Source of the DNA: Arthrobacter sp. Edens01
GTDB lineage: Bacteria; Actinomycetota; Actinomycetes; Actinomycetales; Micrococcaceae
DNA: 64,000 nucleotides
NCBI RefSeq assembly: GCF_001307035.1
Contig: NZ_LKIU01000005.1
Coordinates: 1,694,946-1,758,945 of the forward strand
Direction: 5' to 3'
The translations under genes were made by a program, and so were the position numbers. The first letter of the stretch is position 1; every line of letters starts with the position of its first letter. The notes under the pieces were generated by a model. It worked only from the letters and a program-made list of their open reading frames with translations, did not search any database and was not told the origin of the DNA. Shown piece by piece: positions 1-9,254 of this stretch.

Positions 1-681
1 AATCCGCCGGCCATGGAACCGGATGCTTACCTTGACCAGCTGGGCAGCCTCCCGCTCGCTGCGCAGCCGGGGGAACGGTGGATGTACCACGCGGGTGCCG
101 ACGTGCTCTCAGCGCTGCTTGCGGCTGCTGCGGGCATGCCGCTGCGCGAACTGGTTGCCGACCGGATATCCGGCCCGCTGGGACTCACCGCAACGGGTTT
201 TCCGTCCGGAAACGAGGAGTTTCCAGCCGTTTACGAGTCCACGGCCTCCGGACTGGTGGAAGCGGCCGCCTACCGGGACGCGTTCGCTTCCCCTCCGATG
301 TTCGAATCCCTTGCCGGGGGCCTGGTATCAACAGTCCCTGACTACCTGACGTTCCTCGCGGCCCTGGCAGATGACAGGCTGCTCCCCCACGGACTGCGGG
401 AGTCCATGACCTCAGACCAGCTAACCGGCACCCAGCGCGCAGGCGCCGCGGAGATGAACGGTCCGGACGAGTCCTGGGGCTACCTGACCGGCGTCCAGAC
501 AGGGCCGGGGCCGGTCTGGTCGGATCCCGGAATGTGGGGCTGGGCCGGTGGATCCGGAACCAGTGCGGCGGTCTACCCGAACGGGGATATCGGGGTGGTT
601 TTCACCCAGCGCTTCCTGAGCGGCCCCGGCGACGGCTTCGACTGGTTCTGGGAACCCCTCGGTGCCGCGCGGGGCCGCTGA
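1..681 (+). CDS. Serine hydrolase (beta-lactamase/class C family), C-terminal part
   Basis: The reading frame is open from base 1, so the N-terminus with the catalytic SxxK motif lies outside the window; 226 codons are visible. The visible part resembles the beta-lactamase/D-Ala-D-Ala carboxypeptidase-like serine hydrolases. It has a PGERWMYHAGADVL segment at the position where this family carries its tyrosine motif, and a C-terminal WAGGSGTSA segment followed by a GVVFTQ strand, the usual glycine-rich motif and last beta strand. Such proteins are esterases, peptidases or beta-lactamase-like enzymes; the substrate cannot be told here. It converges with the next gene, with only 5 bp between the stops. 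The family is fairly secure, the activity is not. Confidence 0.75.
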   Translation, partial: NPPAMEPDAYLDQLGSLPLAAQPGERWMYHAGADVLSALLAAAAGMPLRELVADRISGPLGLTATGFPSGNEEFPAVYESTASGLVEAAAYRDAFASPPMFESLAGGLVSTVPDYLTFLAALADDRLLPHGLRESMTSDQLTGTQRAGAAEMNGPDESWGYLTGVQTGPGPVWSDPGMWGWAGGSGTSAAVYPNGDIGVVFTQRFLSGPGDGFDWFWEPLGAARGR

Positions 682-686
682 GAGGA

Positions 687-1028
687 TCAGGTCCGCGGCT
701 GCGCCGGGTTGGTGGGGACACCCTGCGACGGCGGGTTGATCTTGGGGCCGGCGGTGGCTGGGGAAACCTTGGAGCCTGCCGAGCCCTCGCTCATTTCCGG
801 ATTGTCCTCCGGGATGGACCCGCTGGGTTCCGCACCGTACTTCAGCGAGTCGAGCCTCGCTTCGAGCACCTGCACTACCGGGAGGCGGTTCCCGTGCTCC
901 CGTTCGTAGGACAGCAGCGCGGAGATACCGCCCTGGTCCAGCGCGGTGATCCGGGTGGGCAGGGTACCGAGCGGAATATGGTCGTAATCGGGAAGCGGCA
1001 GGTTATCGTGGGCGGGTGTTTCCGTCAT
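687..1028 (-). CDS. Small conserved actinobacterial protein, unknown function
   Basis: This is a 113-residue soluble protein. The start at 1028 is chosen because AGGAGG lies 6-7 nt upstream; the longer open frame to 1064 has no such site. The N-terminal half, with an LPLPDYDH stretch and then GTLPTRI and YEREHGNRLPVVQVLEARL, resembles a short conserved domain seen in many actinobacteria (I believe it is classed as DUF8129, but could not check). The C-terminal 40 residues are Pro/Gly/Ser-rich and look disordered. There is no signal peptide or membrane segment. No function is known to me. Confidence 0.75.
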   Translation of the reverse strand: MTETPAHDNLPLPDYDHIPLGTLPTRITALDQGGISALLSYEREHGNRLPVVQVLEARLDSLKYGAEPSGSIPEDNPEMSEGSAGSKVSPATAGPKINPPSQGVPTNPAQPRT

Positions 1029-1174
1029 GGATCCTCCTACGGTTCGGTTCCGATAATCAGCCACCTTATCGTTTTCCCCGCCGTCACGGCCAACCTGGAC
1101 CCCCGGAGCTTAACGCACGACGGCGGTGAGGCACCCAGCCGGGCACCGCACCGCCGTCGTAGTCAGCTGTGGTT

Positions 1175-1903
1175 CTAGAGCACCTTCGCCAGGAAGTCCT
1201 GCAGCCGCGGGGACTGCGGATTGCCGAAGAGTTCCTCGGGTGAGTTCTCCTCCACGATCAGGCCGTCGGCCATGAAGACCACACGGTCGGCGACTTCGCG
1301 GGCGAAGCCCATCTCATGTGTGACCACGACCATGGTCATGCCCTCCTGCGCCAGGTCACGGATGACCTGCAGCACCTCGCCCACCATCTCCGGGTCAAGT
1401 GCCGACGTAGCCTCGTCAAAGAGCATCACATCCGGCTTCATGGCCAGGGCACGGGCAATCGCCACACGCTGCTTCTGCCCGCCGGAGAGCTGTGCCGGAC
1501 GGGCGTCGGCCTTGTCTGACAGGCCAACACGGTCCAGCAGGGCCAGGGCATTTTTGCGGACCTCGTCCTTGGAACCCTTCTTCAGTTCCACCGGTGCCAG
1601 CATGATGTTCTCCAGCACGGACATGTGCGGGAACAGATTGAAGTGCTGGAACACCATGCCGATGTGCTGGCGGACCTTGTTCAGGTCAACCTTCGGATCA
1701 GTGAGGTCGAAGCCGTCGATGACGACCTTGCCGCCGGTGATGTCCTCAAGCTTGTTCAGGCACCTCAGGAACGTGGACTTGCCTGAACCGGACGGGCCAA
1801 TCACGCAGACAACTTCACCCTCGGCGACGGCAACGTCCAGACCCTTCAGGACCTCGACCGGACCGTAGGACTTGCGCAGGCCAATGGTTTGGATCTTGCT
1901 CAC
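1175..1903 (-). CDS. glnQ: Amino-acid ABC transporter ATP-binding protein (GlnQ type)
   Basis: This 242-residue ATPase energises a polar amino-acid importer. It has Walker A GPSGSGKS (36-43), the Q-loop Gln86, signature LSGGQ (139-143), Walker B VMLFDE (159-164) and the H-loop His196, the length and order usual for the GlnQ/HisP family. It starts with GTG at 1903, which overlaps the TGA of the upstream binding-protein/permease gene (GTGA), so the two are translationally coupled and encode one transporter. The substrate is inferred as glutamine, glutamate or another polar amino acid from the partner. The nearby glnE and glutamine synthetase genes make a nitrogen role plausible but do not prove it. 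Confidence 0.93.
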   Translation of the reverse strand: MSKIQTIGLRKSYGPVEVLKGLDVAVAEGEVVCVIGPSGSGKSTFLRCLNKLEDITGGKVVIDGFDLTDPKVDLNKVRQHIGMVFQHFNLFPHMSVLENIMLAPVELKKGSKDEVRKNALALLDRVGLSDKADARPAQLSGGQKQRVAIARALAMKPDVMLFDEATSALDPEMVGEVLQVIRDLAQEGMTMVVVTHEMGFAREVADRVVFMADGLIVEENSPEELFGNPQSPRLQDFLAKVL

Positions 1904-3375
1904 TTGTTGAACCTCTTATCCAGGACGTCCGCCAGCTTGGTCAGCAGCGTGATGACGATGAAGTACAGGGCGGCGACGATGATAAGGACCTCTGCGGTCC
2001 GGAAGTTCACCGCGTAGACCTGCTGCGCCTGGTACGTCAGTTCCGCGAAGCCGATAACGGCCAGCAGTGACGTGTCCTTCAGCGTAATGACGAACTGGTT
2101 AATGAAGGACGGCGTCATGATCTTCACGGCCTGCGGAATGACGATCTTCTGCATGGTCTTGCCGTAGCCAAGGCCGAGGCTGCGGGCAGCTTCCATCTGG
2201 CCCGGGTCCACGGACTGAATACCTCCGCGCACGATTTCAGTCATGTAGGCACCGGCGTTGAGGCTCAGCGTCAGCACGCCTGCGGTCAGCACATCGACCG
2301 GCTGGCCAATGATCTGGGGCAGGCCGAAGTAGAAGAAGAAGGCCTGGACCAGCACCGGGGTGCCGCGGAAGATGCTCACATATGTGGTGGCGATGCCGCG
2401 CAGCACAATCTTGGAGCTGACCTTGAAGAAACCGAAGATCACGCCCAGGATCAGCGCGAAGAACAGGGACAGGGCCGTTGCCAGCAGTGTCAGGCCAAGG
2501 CCCTTGGCGAAGGCCGGGGCGTTGTCAGTCACGAGGGACCAGAAGCTGGAGTCAGCGGCGCCGGCATCCAGGTAGCGGTCCAGGATCTCGTCGTACTCCC
2601 CGGATTCCTGGAGGTTCGCCAGACCGGCGTTGAATGCCTCAAGCAGTTCCGGGTTGGTCTCTGCGTTCACCGCGAAGCCGTAGGAGGAGCCCACCTCTTT
2701 GTCCGTGACCGTCTTCAGGCCGTTGCCGGACTTGATTCCGTAGGCCAGGACGGGATAGTCGTCGAAGACAGCTACCGAGGAGCCGGCCTTGACGTCGTCG
2801 TACATCTGGGCAGACTGGGCGAAGGCGATGACGTCGAAGCCATACTCTTCGCGGATGGATTCGGCGAAGGCCTGGCCTTCGGTGCCGGTCTTGACCGCGA
2901 CGCGCTTGCCCTCGAGATCCTCGTAACCGGTGATCTCGTTGTTGTTCTCCGCCACGGCCATCTGGATGCCGGATTCAAAGTACGGGTCCGAGAAGTCGAA
3001 GACCTTTTGCCGTTCCTCCGTGATGGACATGCCGGCGATCACGCCGTCCACCTGGTTGGACTGCAGCGCCTGGAGAGCGGCGTCGAACCCGAGGGAACGG
3101 ATTTCAACCGAGAAATCCTGGTCTTCGGCGATCGCGTTCATCAGGTCGATGTCGATGCCGACGAGTTCACCGTTTTCGCGGAACTCGAACGGGGCGAAGG
3201 TTGTGTCAGTACCGATGGTGTAGGTCTTGCCCGCCACGCTGTCCGACGCCGGTGAGGTGGCCGCGAGGGCCCCGGAGGCGGGGACGCCCACAAGCAGCGC
3301 TATGGCCGCCAGCAGGGTGGTGATGGGAACCGCGAGTGAGGCCGGGCCTTTCAGCGCCCGTTTGCCACTGTGCAA
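1900..3375 (-). CDS. Fused substrate-binding protein/permease of amino-acid ABC transporter
   Basis: This single 491-residue chain joins two transporter parts that are usually separate. Residues 1-39 are a signal/anchor segment ending in Ala-Ala. Residues about 50-272 are a SBP_bac_3-type extracellular binding domain ([28 protein letters not shown]). Residues about 285-485 are a HisM/GlnP-type permease with several membrane helices, the RGTPVLVQ segment (337-344) and the EAA loop beginning at Glu395. The start is TTG at 3375, supported by TAGGAGA 8-9 nt upstream and by the lack of a good downstream ATG/GTG before the signal peptide. The stop overlaps glnQ. Similar fusions are known in Gram-positives; the substrate is unknown. 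Confidence 0.9.
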   Translation of the reverse strand: MHSGKRALKGPASLAVPITTLLAAIALLVGVPASGALAATSPASDSVAGKTYTIGTDTTFAPFEFRENGELVGIDIDLMNAIAEDQDFSVEIRSLGFDAALQALQSNQVDGVIAGMSITEERQKVFDFSDPYFESGIQMAVAENNNEITGYEDLEGKRVAVKTGTEGQAFAESIREEYGFDVIAFAQSAQMYDDVKAGSSVAVFDDYPVLAYGIKSGNGLKTVTDKEVGSSYGFAVNAETNPELLEAFNAGLANLQESGEYDEILDRYLDAGAADSSFWSLVTDNAPAFAKGLGLTLLATALSLFFALILGVIFGFFKVSSKIVLRGIATTYVSIFRGTPVLVQAFFFYFGLPQIIGQPVDVLTAGVLTLSLNAGAYMTEIVRGGIQSVDPGQMEAARSLGLGYGKTMQKIVIPQAVKIMTPSFINQFVITLKDTSLLAVIGFAELTYQAQQVYAVNFRTAEVLIIVAALYFIVITLLTKLADVLDKRFNK

Positions 3376-3474
3376 AGTAAACGTCTCCTAGCTAATGGTT
3401 CGTGGCGATGCGCAGCAAACGCCACAAAAAGCCTACTAGGAATGCGGACACCGAAATTACCGCGGGGTCCCAAA

Positions 3475-6400
3475 TCAGCTGTCTTCGAGTCCGTAGCCGT
3501 AAAACCAGCGTTCGAAGACGGCACGGGCACGGCGGGTGATCCGCAGATAGTCTTCCTCCAAAACCCCGCCCTGACCTGCGGCGTAACCGCACCAGCGTGC
3601 CACCGCCTCCAGTTCCCGGCGGGAGGAGGGCAGTACATCGGGGTTCCTTCCGCCACGAATCACATTTGCACAACGGATCCGGCTGGCAAACAGCCAGCTC
3701 TCCCGCAGCATGGCTGTATCCGGGTCGGGGAGGAACCCTGCGTCAGAGATCGCGTCGAGTGCAGGAAGGGTGGCAGTGGTCCGCAGGGCAGGGTATTCAC
3801 GTGCATGCTGCAGCTGCAGCAGCTGCACGAGCCATTCAACGTCGCTGAGGCCGCCGCGGCCGAGCTTGAGCTGCCGGGACGGGTCCGCTCCCCGCGGAAG
3901 CCGTTCCGATTCGACCCGTGCCTTGATCCTCCGGATTTCCCGTACATCGGATTCGGACAGCGTTTCGGGATACCGGATCGGGTCGATCAGGGAGAGGAAG
4001 TCCTCGCCCAGACGGTCGTCCCCCGCCATGGGGCGTGCCCGCAGCAGCGCCTGCGCTTCCCAGGCAAGGGACCAGCGTTCGTAGTAACCGGAGTAGGAGT
4101 CGAGGCTGCGCACCAGCGGTCCCTGCCGCCCCTCGGGCCGCAGGCCGGCGTCGAGCACCAGGACCCGCTCGGCCTGCACTGCCGGCCGGCAGGGCTGCTG
4201 CAGCAGGGAAGAAACCATCTGGATGATCCGCTCGGCCTGCCCCTGTGCAGCCTGCGGGTCTGAGCCCGGCAGCGGCCGGTGGACGTAGAGTACGTCGGCG
4301 TCGGACCCGTAGCCGATCTCCCGCCCGCCCTGGCGGCCCATTGCCACCACCAGCAGTTCGGTCAGCTGCTCTTCCTGGGCATAAACCTCGTTTTCGGCGG
4401 CGTGCAGCGTACCCAGCACGGCGGCCCGGTCATTGTCTGCCAGTGCCCTGCCCACTTCTTCCTGGGTGATCAGGCCGGCGCTGTCTGCCAGTGCGATGCG
4501 CAGCATTTCGCGGCGCCGGATCAGGCGGATCAGGCGCACGGCTTCGTCCGGCCGCGGATGACGGGACATTTTCGCCCGCATCTCCTGCCAGAGGGAGTCG
4601 AAGCTGACCGGCTGGAGGTCCTTGTCGCTGCCCAGCCACACGGTGGACTCCGGTGAGACTTCCAGCAGTTCGCTGATGAACCGTGAGGAAGAGAGGATCT
4701 GGCAGAGCCGCTCCCCCGCGGCCGAAGAATCGCGGATCATCCCCAGGAACCAGTGGCTGTCCCCCAGCGATTCGCTCAGGCGCCGGAAACCGAGCAGTCC
4801 GGCGTCGGGGTCCACGCCGTCACCGAGCCAGCCCAGCAGCACGGGCAGCAGCTGACGCTGCAGGGCTGCCCGGCGGCTGATGCCGTTGGTTAGTGCCTCA
4901 ATATGCCGCATGGCCCCGCGCGGATCGGCGTAGCCAAGGGCAGCCAGCCGGGCCTGGGCGGCTTCCGGGCTGAGCCGAACCTCGGCTTCGGAAAGGTTCG
5001 CTGCCGTGGCCAGCAGCGGACGGTAGAAAATCGCCTCATGCAGCCGGCGGACCAGGCGCTTGGTGCGCTGCCAGGTCTCCAGGAGCCGCTCGGCGCTGGG
5101 ACGGACCAGTGCCAGGGCACCGGCAGAGGACTTCGAGAGCGCCCGCAGTGCGGCGTCGGACTCCGGCATGAGGTGGGTCCGGCGCATGTGGACCATCTGG
5201 ATCCGGTGTTCGAGCACCCGAAGGTAGCGGTACGCGGCATCCAGGTCGGCGGCGTCGCCCCTGCCTATGTAACCGCCCTCGCTGAGCGCCGCGATAGCAG
5301 CGGTGGTGGTGCGGACCCGCAGGCTTTCATCGATCCGGCCGTGAACCAGCTGAAGCAGCTGGACAGTGAACTCGACGTCCCTCAGCCCGCCCTTGCCCAG
5401 CTTGATCTGCCGGGTCTCTTCGTGGGTGGGAATGTGGTCGGTGACCCGGCGGCGCATCGCCTGCACTGACTCGACGAAGCCATCCCGTTCGGAACTGGAC
5501 CAGATCAGCGGCGCGACGGCGTCCTCATAGCGGCGGCCAAGGTCCGGATCGCCGGCCACGGCGCGCGCTTTGAGCAGGGCCTGGAACTCCCAGGTCTGCG
5601 CCCACCGCTGATAGTAGGACAGGTGGGAGTCGAGGGTACGGACCAGCGGCCCGTCCTTGCCTTCGGGCCGCAGGTTGGCGTCAACGTCCCACAGTCCCGG
5701 CTCCGGGGCCGAGGCGTTGATGACGCGTGAGATCCCCGCAGCCATGGCGGTTCCGATGCGTGCGGCCAGGGTTTCATCAAGGTCCGGCGCTTCCATCACG
5801 TAGATCACGTCGACGTCGGAAATGTAGTTCAGTTCACTGGCGCCGCACTTGCCCATACCGATCACGGCCAGATGGACCGCCGAGACGTCGGCCGGGTCAA
5901 AGGCTTCGGCCAGTTCTGCCCTGGACACGGCCAGTGCAGCTTCGAGCGCAGCACCTGCCAGGTCAGCCAGTTCCCGCCCGACGGCGGGCATGGTGTCTTC
6001 CGGCGAAGCCGCCCCGAGGTCCCTGATCGCCAAATCCAGCAGGTGCCTGCGGTACCGGGTGCGCAGCTGCACATAGGCATCGGTCCCGGTCAGCCGGGCC
6101 ACCGGGTTGGGGCCCGAGCCGGCCTGTACCGATTCAAGCAGCGAGGCACGCAGCGTCCGGACCGGTGTCTGGCCCGGTTCGGCGCGCAGGCCGGTCCGGA
6201 ACAGGTCCGCGTTCTCCGGGTGCCGCATCACGAACTCTGCCAGCGCCTCCGAGGCTCCGAGTACCCGGAAGAGCGCTTCGCTTTCGTCCTGGTCGGCACT
6301 GACCAGCTCCCCGAGGGAAGGGATGCGGGAGAGCAGGCGTACAAGGGACTGAAGCGCCATGTCCGGGTTTGCGGACCGCACAAACCCGGCGAAGAGCCGT

Positions 6401-6498
6401 TCCTGGTCGATCCCGGAAAGTTCCGGGGCACCCAGGAACCGTTCGCTTTTCTCGAGATCCGTAAAACCGGCTGCGATCAGGCGTCTGGTCAGGCTCAT
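3475..6498 (-). CDS. glnE: Glutamine synthetase adenylyltransferase/deadenylyltransferase
   Basis: GlnE adds AMP to, and removes it from, a tyrosine of glutamine synthetase in response to nitrogen status. The 1007-residue protein has the two expected nucleotidyltransferase halves. The N-terminal motif GMGKCGASELNYISDVDV lies at about 214-231 and the C-terminal motif AMGRQGGREIGYGSDADV at about 719-736. Each half is followed by a LRPEG(K/R)xGPLVR and GRGGLxDVE-type segment. The length matches the family. It lies 16 bp downstream of a glutamine synthetase gene, the glnA2-glnE order common in actinobacteria, and probably shares its transcript. A GGAG lies about 5 nt before the ATG. Confidence 0.97.
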   Translation of the reverse strand: MSLTRRLIAAGFTDLEKSERFLGAPELSGIDQERLFAGFVRSANPDMALQSLVRLLSRIPSLGELVSADQDESEALFRVLGASEALAEFVMRHPENADLFRTGLRAEPGQTPVRTLRASLLESVQAGSGPNPVARLTGTDAYVQLRTRYRRHLLDLAIRDLGAASPEDTMPAVGRELADLAGAALEAALAVSRAELAEAFDPADVSAVHLAVIGMGKCGASELNYISDVDVIYVMEAPDLDETLAARIGTAMAAGISRVINASAPEPGLWDVDANLRPEGKDGPLVRTLDSHLSYYQRWAQTWEFQALLKARAVAGDPDLGRRYEDAVAPLIWSSSERDGFVESVQAMRRRVTDHIPTHEETRQIKLGKGGLRDVEFTVQLLQLVHGRIDESLRVRTTTAAIAALSEGGYIGRGDAADLDAAYRYLRVLEHRIQMVHMRRTHLMPESDAALRALSKSSAGALALVRPSAERLLETWQRTKRLVRRLHEAIFYRPLLATAANLSEAEVRLSPEAAQARLAALGYADPRGAMRHIEALTNGISRRAALQRQLLPVLLGWLGDGVDPDAGLLGFRRLSESLGDSHWFLGMIRDSSAAGERLCQILSSSRFISELLEVSPESTVWLGSDKDLQPVSFDSLWQEMRAKMSRHPRPDEAVRLIRLIRRREMLRIALADSAGLITQEEVGRALADNDRAAVLGTLHAAENEVYAQEEQLTELLVVAMGRQGGREIGYGSDADVLYVHRPLPGSDPQAAQGQAERIIQMVSSLLQQPCRPAVQAERVLVLDAGLRPEGRQGPLVRSLDSYSGYYERWSLAWEAQALLRARPMAGDDRLGEDFLSLIDPIRYPETLSESDVREIRRIKARVESERLPRGADPSRQLKLGRGGLSDVEWLVQLLQLQHAREYPALRTTATLPALDAISDAGFLPDPDTAMLRESWLFASRIRCANVIRGGRNPDVLPSSRRELEAVARWCGYAAGQGGVLEEDYLRITRRARAVFERWFYGYGLEDS

Positions 6499-6514
6499 CG
6501 GCGCTCCGCTTCCC

Positions 6515-7855
6515 TTAGAGGATGCTCAGGTTCTTCTTCAGCTCGAAGGCAGTGACCTGCTGGCGGTATTCGTTCCAGTCGGCCTGCTTGTTCCGCAGGA
6601 AGTTTTCGAAGACCTGCTCGCCAAGGATGTCCGCCACGAGTTCTGAATCCTCCATGACCCGAATCGCGTCATGCAGGCTCGAGGGAAGGGGCGCGTGGCC
6701 CATGGCGCGGCGTTCGGCAGCGCTCAGCGACTCAATGTCATCCTCGGCGCCCGGCGGCAGCTCGTAGCCTTCTTCGATGCCCTTCAGCCCTGCCCCGAGG
6801 AGTACGGCGTAGGACAGGTACGGGTTGGCGGCGGAGTCGATCCCGCGGTATTCGATCCGTGCGGACTGGCCCTTGCCGGGCTTGTACAGCGGCACACGCA
6901 GCAGGGCTGAGCGGTTGTTGTGGCCCCAGGAGAGGTAGCTGGGGGCTTCCCCACCGCCCCAGAGCCGCTTGTAGGAGTTCACGAACTGGTTGGTGACGGC
7001 AGTGAATTCCGGTGCATGCCGCAGGATTCCAGCCATGAACTGGCGTGCGGTAGCGGAGAGCTGGAACTCGGCGCCTGCTTCGAAGAACGCGTTGGAGTCG
7101 CCCTCAAAGAGCGAGAAGTGGGTGTGCATCCCCGAACCGGGGTGATCGGAAAACGGCTTCGGCATAAACGTCGCGTAGCAGTTGGTCATCAGAGCGACCT
7201 CTTTGACCACCGTTCGGAACGTCATGATGTTGTCTGCGGTCTGCAGGGCATCCGCGTAGCGCAAATCGATTTCGTTCTGGCCGGGGCCGGCTTCGTGGTG
7301 GCTGAACTCAACGGAGATGCCCACGGCTTCCAGCATCGAAACCGCTGTGCGGCGGAAGTCCTGGGCCACACCGCCGGGAACATGGTCGAAATAGCCTGCC
7401 CTGTCCACCGGCACCGGCTCGCCGTCGGGGCCTGGCTGGTCCGACTTCAGCAGGTAGAACTCGATTTCCGGGTGCGTGTAGCAGGTGAAGCCCATGTCGG
7501 CGGCCTTGGCGAGCTGGCGCTTCAGCACGTAGCGGGGATCGGCAGCGGAGGGCTGGCCATCCGGGGTGAGGATGTCGCAGAACATCCGGGAAGTCTGCTC
7601 TTCGTCGCCGCGCCAGGGCAGGATCTGGAACGTTGAGGGGTCCGGCTGGGCCAGCATGTCCGATTCGAAGATCCGGGCCAGTCCCTCAATGGAGGAACCG
7701 TCGAAGCCCAGGCCCTCTTCAAAGGCCCCTTCCACCTCAGCCGGTGCCAGGGCCACGGACTTCATGGAACCCACCACGTCGGTAAACCACAGCCGGACAA
7801 ACCGCACGTCGCGTTCTTCGATCGTTCGCAGAACGAATTCCTGCTGGCGGTTCAT
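6515..7855 (-). CDS. glnA: Glutamine synthetase, type I (GlnA2-like)
   Basis: This enzyme makes glutamine from glutamate, ammonia and ATP. At 446 residues it has the short, alpha-type length. Visible motifs are FDGSSIEG (51-58), the HHEAGPGQNE metal/substrate segment (187-196) and KPFSDHPGSGMHTHFSLF (233-250). The start at 7855 is chosen over a longer open frame because the protein then begins MNRQQEFVLRTIEERD, as family members do, and AAAGAGGT lies upstream. Linkage to glnE matches the GlnA2 paralogue of Mycobacterium and Streptomyces rather than the main GlnA1. Tyr364 sits in GYELPP, the region where adenylylated enzymes have their target tyrosine; whether it is modified is open. Confidence 0.96.
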   Translation of the reverse strand: MNRQQEFVLRTIEERDVRFVRLWFTDVVGSMKSVALAPAEVEGAFEEGLGFDGSSIEGLARIFESDMLAQPDPSTFQILPWRGDEEQTSRMFCDILTPDGQPSAADPRYVLKRQLAKAADMGFTCYTHPEIEFYLLKSDQPGPDGEPVPVDRAGYFDHVPGGVAQDFRRTAVSMLEAVGISVEFSHHEAGPGQNEIDLRYADALQTADNIMTFRTVVKEVALMTNCYATFMPKPFSDHPGSGMHTHFSLFEGDSNAFFEAGAEFQLSATARQFMAGILRHAPEFTAVTNQFVNSYKRLWGGGEAPSYLSWGHNNRSALLRVPLYKPGKGQSARIEYRGIDSAANPYLSYAVLLGAGLKGIEEGYELPPGAEDDIESLSAAERRAMGHAPLPSSLHDAIRVMEDSELVADILGEQVFENFLRNKQADWNEYRQQVTAFELKKNLSIL

Positions 7856-8094
7856 GCTTAACCTCTTTCGCTGTACTTCGCTTGGCGGTCCCTTGTCCGG
7901 ACTGCCACCCGGGCTTCCGAAGGCAGGCCGGCACATGGGGCCGGGCTGCAGGGCAGGCTGGCTCGGCGGTGCGCGCAACCTGCAATTACTCTACCCAGCC
8001 GCGGCCCTTTTCCGGCCCAGCGCATCGCGTGGCTCGCGGACATTACGCGCAAGGCAATAAACCGCGGCCGGGCACGGTGCAGCCCAACCTTTAG

Positions 8095-8106
8095 TAGTCT
8101 CGAAGA
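8095..8106 (+). promoter_or_regulatory. Candidate -10 of a leaderless panB transcript
   Basis: TAGTCT at 8095-8100 is followed by 6 nt and then the panB ATG at 8107. There is no Shine-Dalgarno sequence in between, so transcription probably starts at or near the A of the start codon. No good -35 is visible. Inference from pattern only. Confidence 0.4.
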
Positions 8107-8961
8107 ATGACCAGCGCTGAACAGCCCAAACCGTACGGCACCGAGCAGGCAGCGGCACCGGTGCCGCCCCGGCGCGTACGAACCTCCTACCTCCAGCAGC
8201 TCAAGGACACCGGCGGCAGGTTCGCCATGCTTACGGCCTATGACCAGTACACGGCCCAGATTTTCGACGAGGCCGGCATCGAGACCCTGCTGATCGGCGA
8301 CTCTGCGGCCAACAACGTCATGGGACACGAGACAACGCTGCCCATCACCCTCGATGAAATGATCGTTTTCGCAAAGTCCGTCTCGGCCGGAGCCAGGCGG
8401 GCACTGATTGTCTGCGATCTTCCCTTCGGCTCCTACGAGGTGTCCCCGGCCCAGGCCATCGAATCCTCCGTCCGGCTGATGAAGGAGGCAGGGGTGCAGG
8501 CCGTGAAGATGGAGGGCGGCGCCCACTACGCCGGCCATGTGCGGGCGATGACGGCAGCCGGCATCCCGGTCATGGCGCACGTTGGCTTCACCCCGCAGAG
8601 CGAGCACGCCCTGGGCGGCTACAAGGTGCAGGGCCGCGGTGACGCAGCGCAGGCGGTGATTGACGACGCCGTCGCCCTGGCTGATGCGGGTGCCTTCTGC
8701 GTGCTGATGGAAATGGTTCCGGCCGATGTCGCAGCCGCCGTTGACGCAGCCGTGCGCGTACCGACTATCGGCATTGGGGCCGGCAACGCAACTACCGGCC
8801 AGGTGCTGGTGTGGCAGGACATGGCCGGTATGCGCGGCGGCAAGGCGCCGAAGTTCGTCAAGGCTTTCGCGGACGTGCGCTCAGTGCTTTCAGCTGCGGC
8901 GAAGGAGTACGGGGACGAGGTCCGCAGCGGATCCTTCCCCGGCCCGGAGCACAGCTTCTAG
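8107..8961 (+). CDS. panB: 3-methyl-2-oxobutanoate hydroxymethyltransferase
   Basis: PanB transfers a hydroxymethyl group from methylene-tetrahydrofolate to 2-oxoisovalerate, the first committed step of pantothenate and CoA synthesis. The 284-residue protein has an actinobacterial N-terminal extension of about 25 residues and then the TIM-barrel motifs AMLTAYDQYTA, LLIGDSAANNVMGHETTLP, VKMEGG, GIPVMAHVGFTPQ and TIGIGAGNATTGQVLVWQDM. No ribosome binding site is visible before the ATG; see the leaderless promoter entry. It is divergent from glnA across a 251-bp gap in which I recognise nothing else with confidence. The rest of the pan pathway is not in the window. Confidence 0.96.
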   Translation: MTSAEQPKPYGTEQAAAPVPPRRVRTSYLQQLKDTGGRFAMLTAYDQYTAQIFDEAGIETLLIGDSAANNVMGHETTLPITLDEMIVFAKSVSAGARRALIVCDLPFGSYEVSPAQAIESSVRLMKEAGVQAVKMEGGAHYAGHVRAMTAAGIPVMAHVGFTPQSEHALGGYKVQGRGDAAQAVIDDAVALADAGAFCVLMEMVPADVAAAVDAAVRVPTIGIGAGNATTGQVLVWQDMAGMRGGKAPKFVKAFADVRSVLSAAAKEYGDEVRSGSFPGPEHSF

Positions 8962-8986
8962 CGGGCGCCGCCCGCCCAGGAAGTCA

Positions 8987-9151
8987 CTAGTCGTCGTCCT
9001 GCCGGTCCCAGGCTTCGTTGCGGGCCTGGACCTTCTGCAGGGCAGCTGCGGCTTCTTCCCGGGTCTTGTACGGGCCCAGCAGCTTCGTCCAGTCCGACTG
9101 GGGGCCCACCTCGATTTCATGGGTGGACAGGTTGAACCAGTACTCGGCCAT
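8987..9151 (-). CDS. 54-residue SPOR-type small protein
   Basis: This very short gene begins [16 protein letters not shown] with AAAGGAGG placed 6-7 nt before its ATG at 9151; a longer in-frame extension upstream has no such site and atypical composition. The protein keeps the pattern of short actinobacterial SPOR-like proteins ([11 protein letters not shown], then [24 protein letters not shown]), a compact beta-alpha fold ending in an acidic tail. Function is unknown to me. It converges with panB and is divergent from map. It is easy to miss because of its length. Confidence 0.8.
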   Translation of the reverse strand: MAEYWFNLSTHEIEVGPQSDWTKLLGPYKTREEAAAALQKVQARNEAWDRQDDD

Positions 9152-9241
9152 GGGCCCTCCTTTGGTCGGCGCCGTCCGGCCGATTGGGCCGCACGGTGGC
9201 GCACATTCACCGTCCCATGCAGTAGCACGGAACGCTGGCGA

Positions 9242-9254
9242 TAAGATCGATACT
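9242..9254 (+). promoter_or_regulatory. Candidate -10 of a leaderless map transcript
   Basis: TAAGAT at 9242-9247 is followed by 7 nt and then the map ATG at 9255, with no Shine-Dalgarno sequence between. This places the likely transcription start on the start codon. No clear -35 is present. Confidence 0.4.

Noticed and set aside
8962-8986. Terminator between panB and the small SPOR gene
   Set aside because: GCGGGC/GCCCGC can form only a 6-bp stem with a 3-nt loop and no T-tract; too weak to call.
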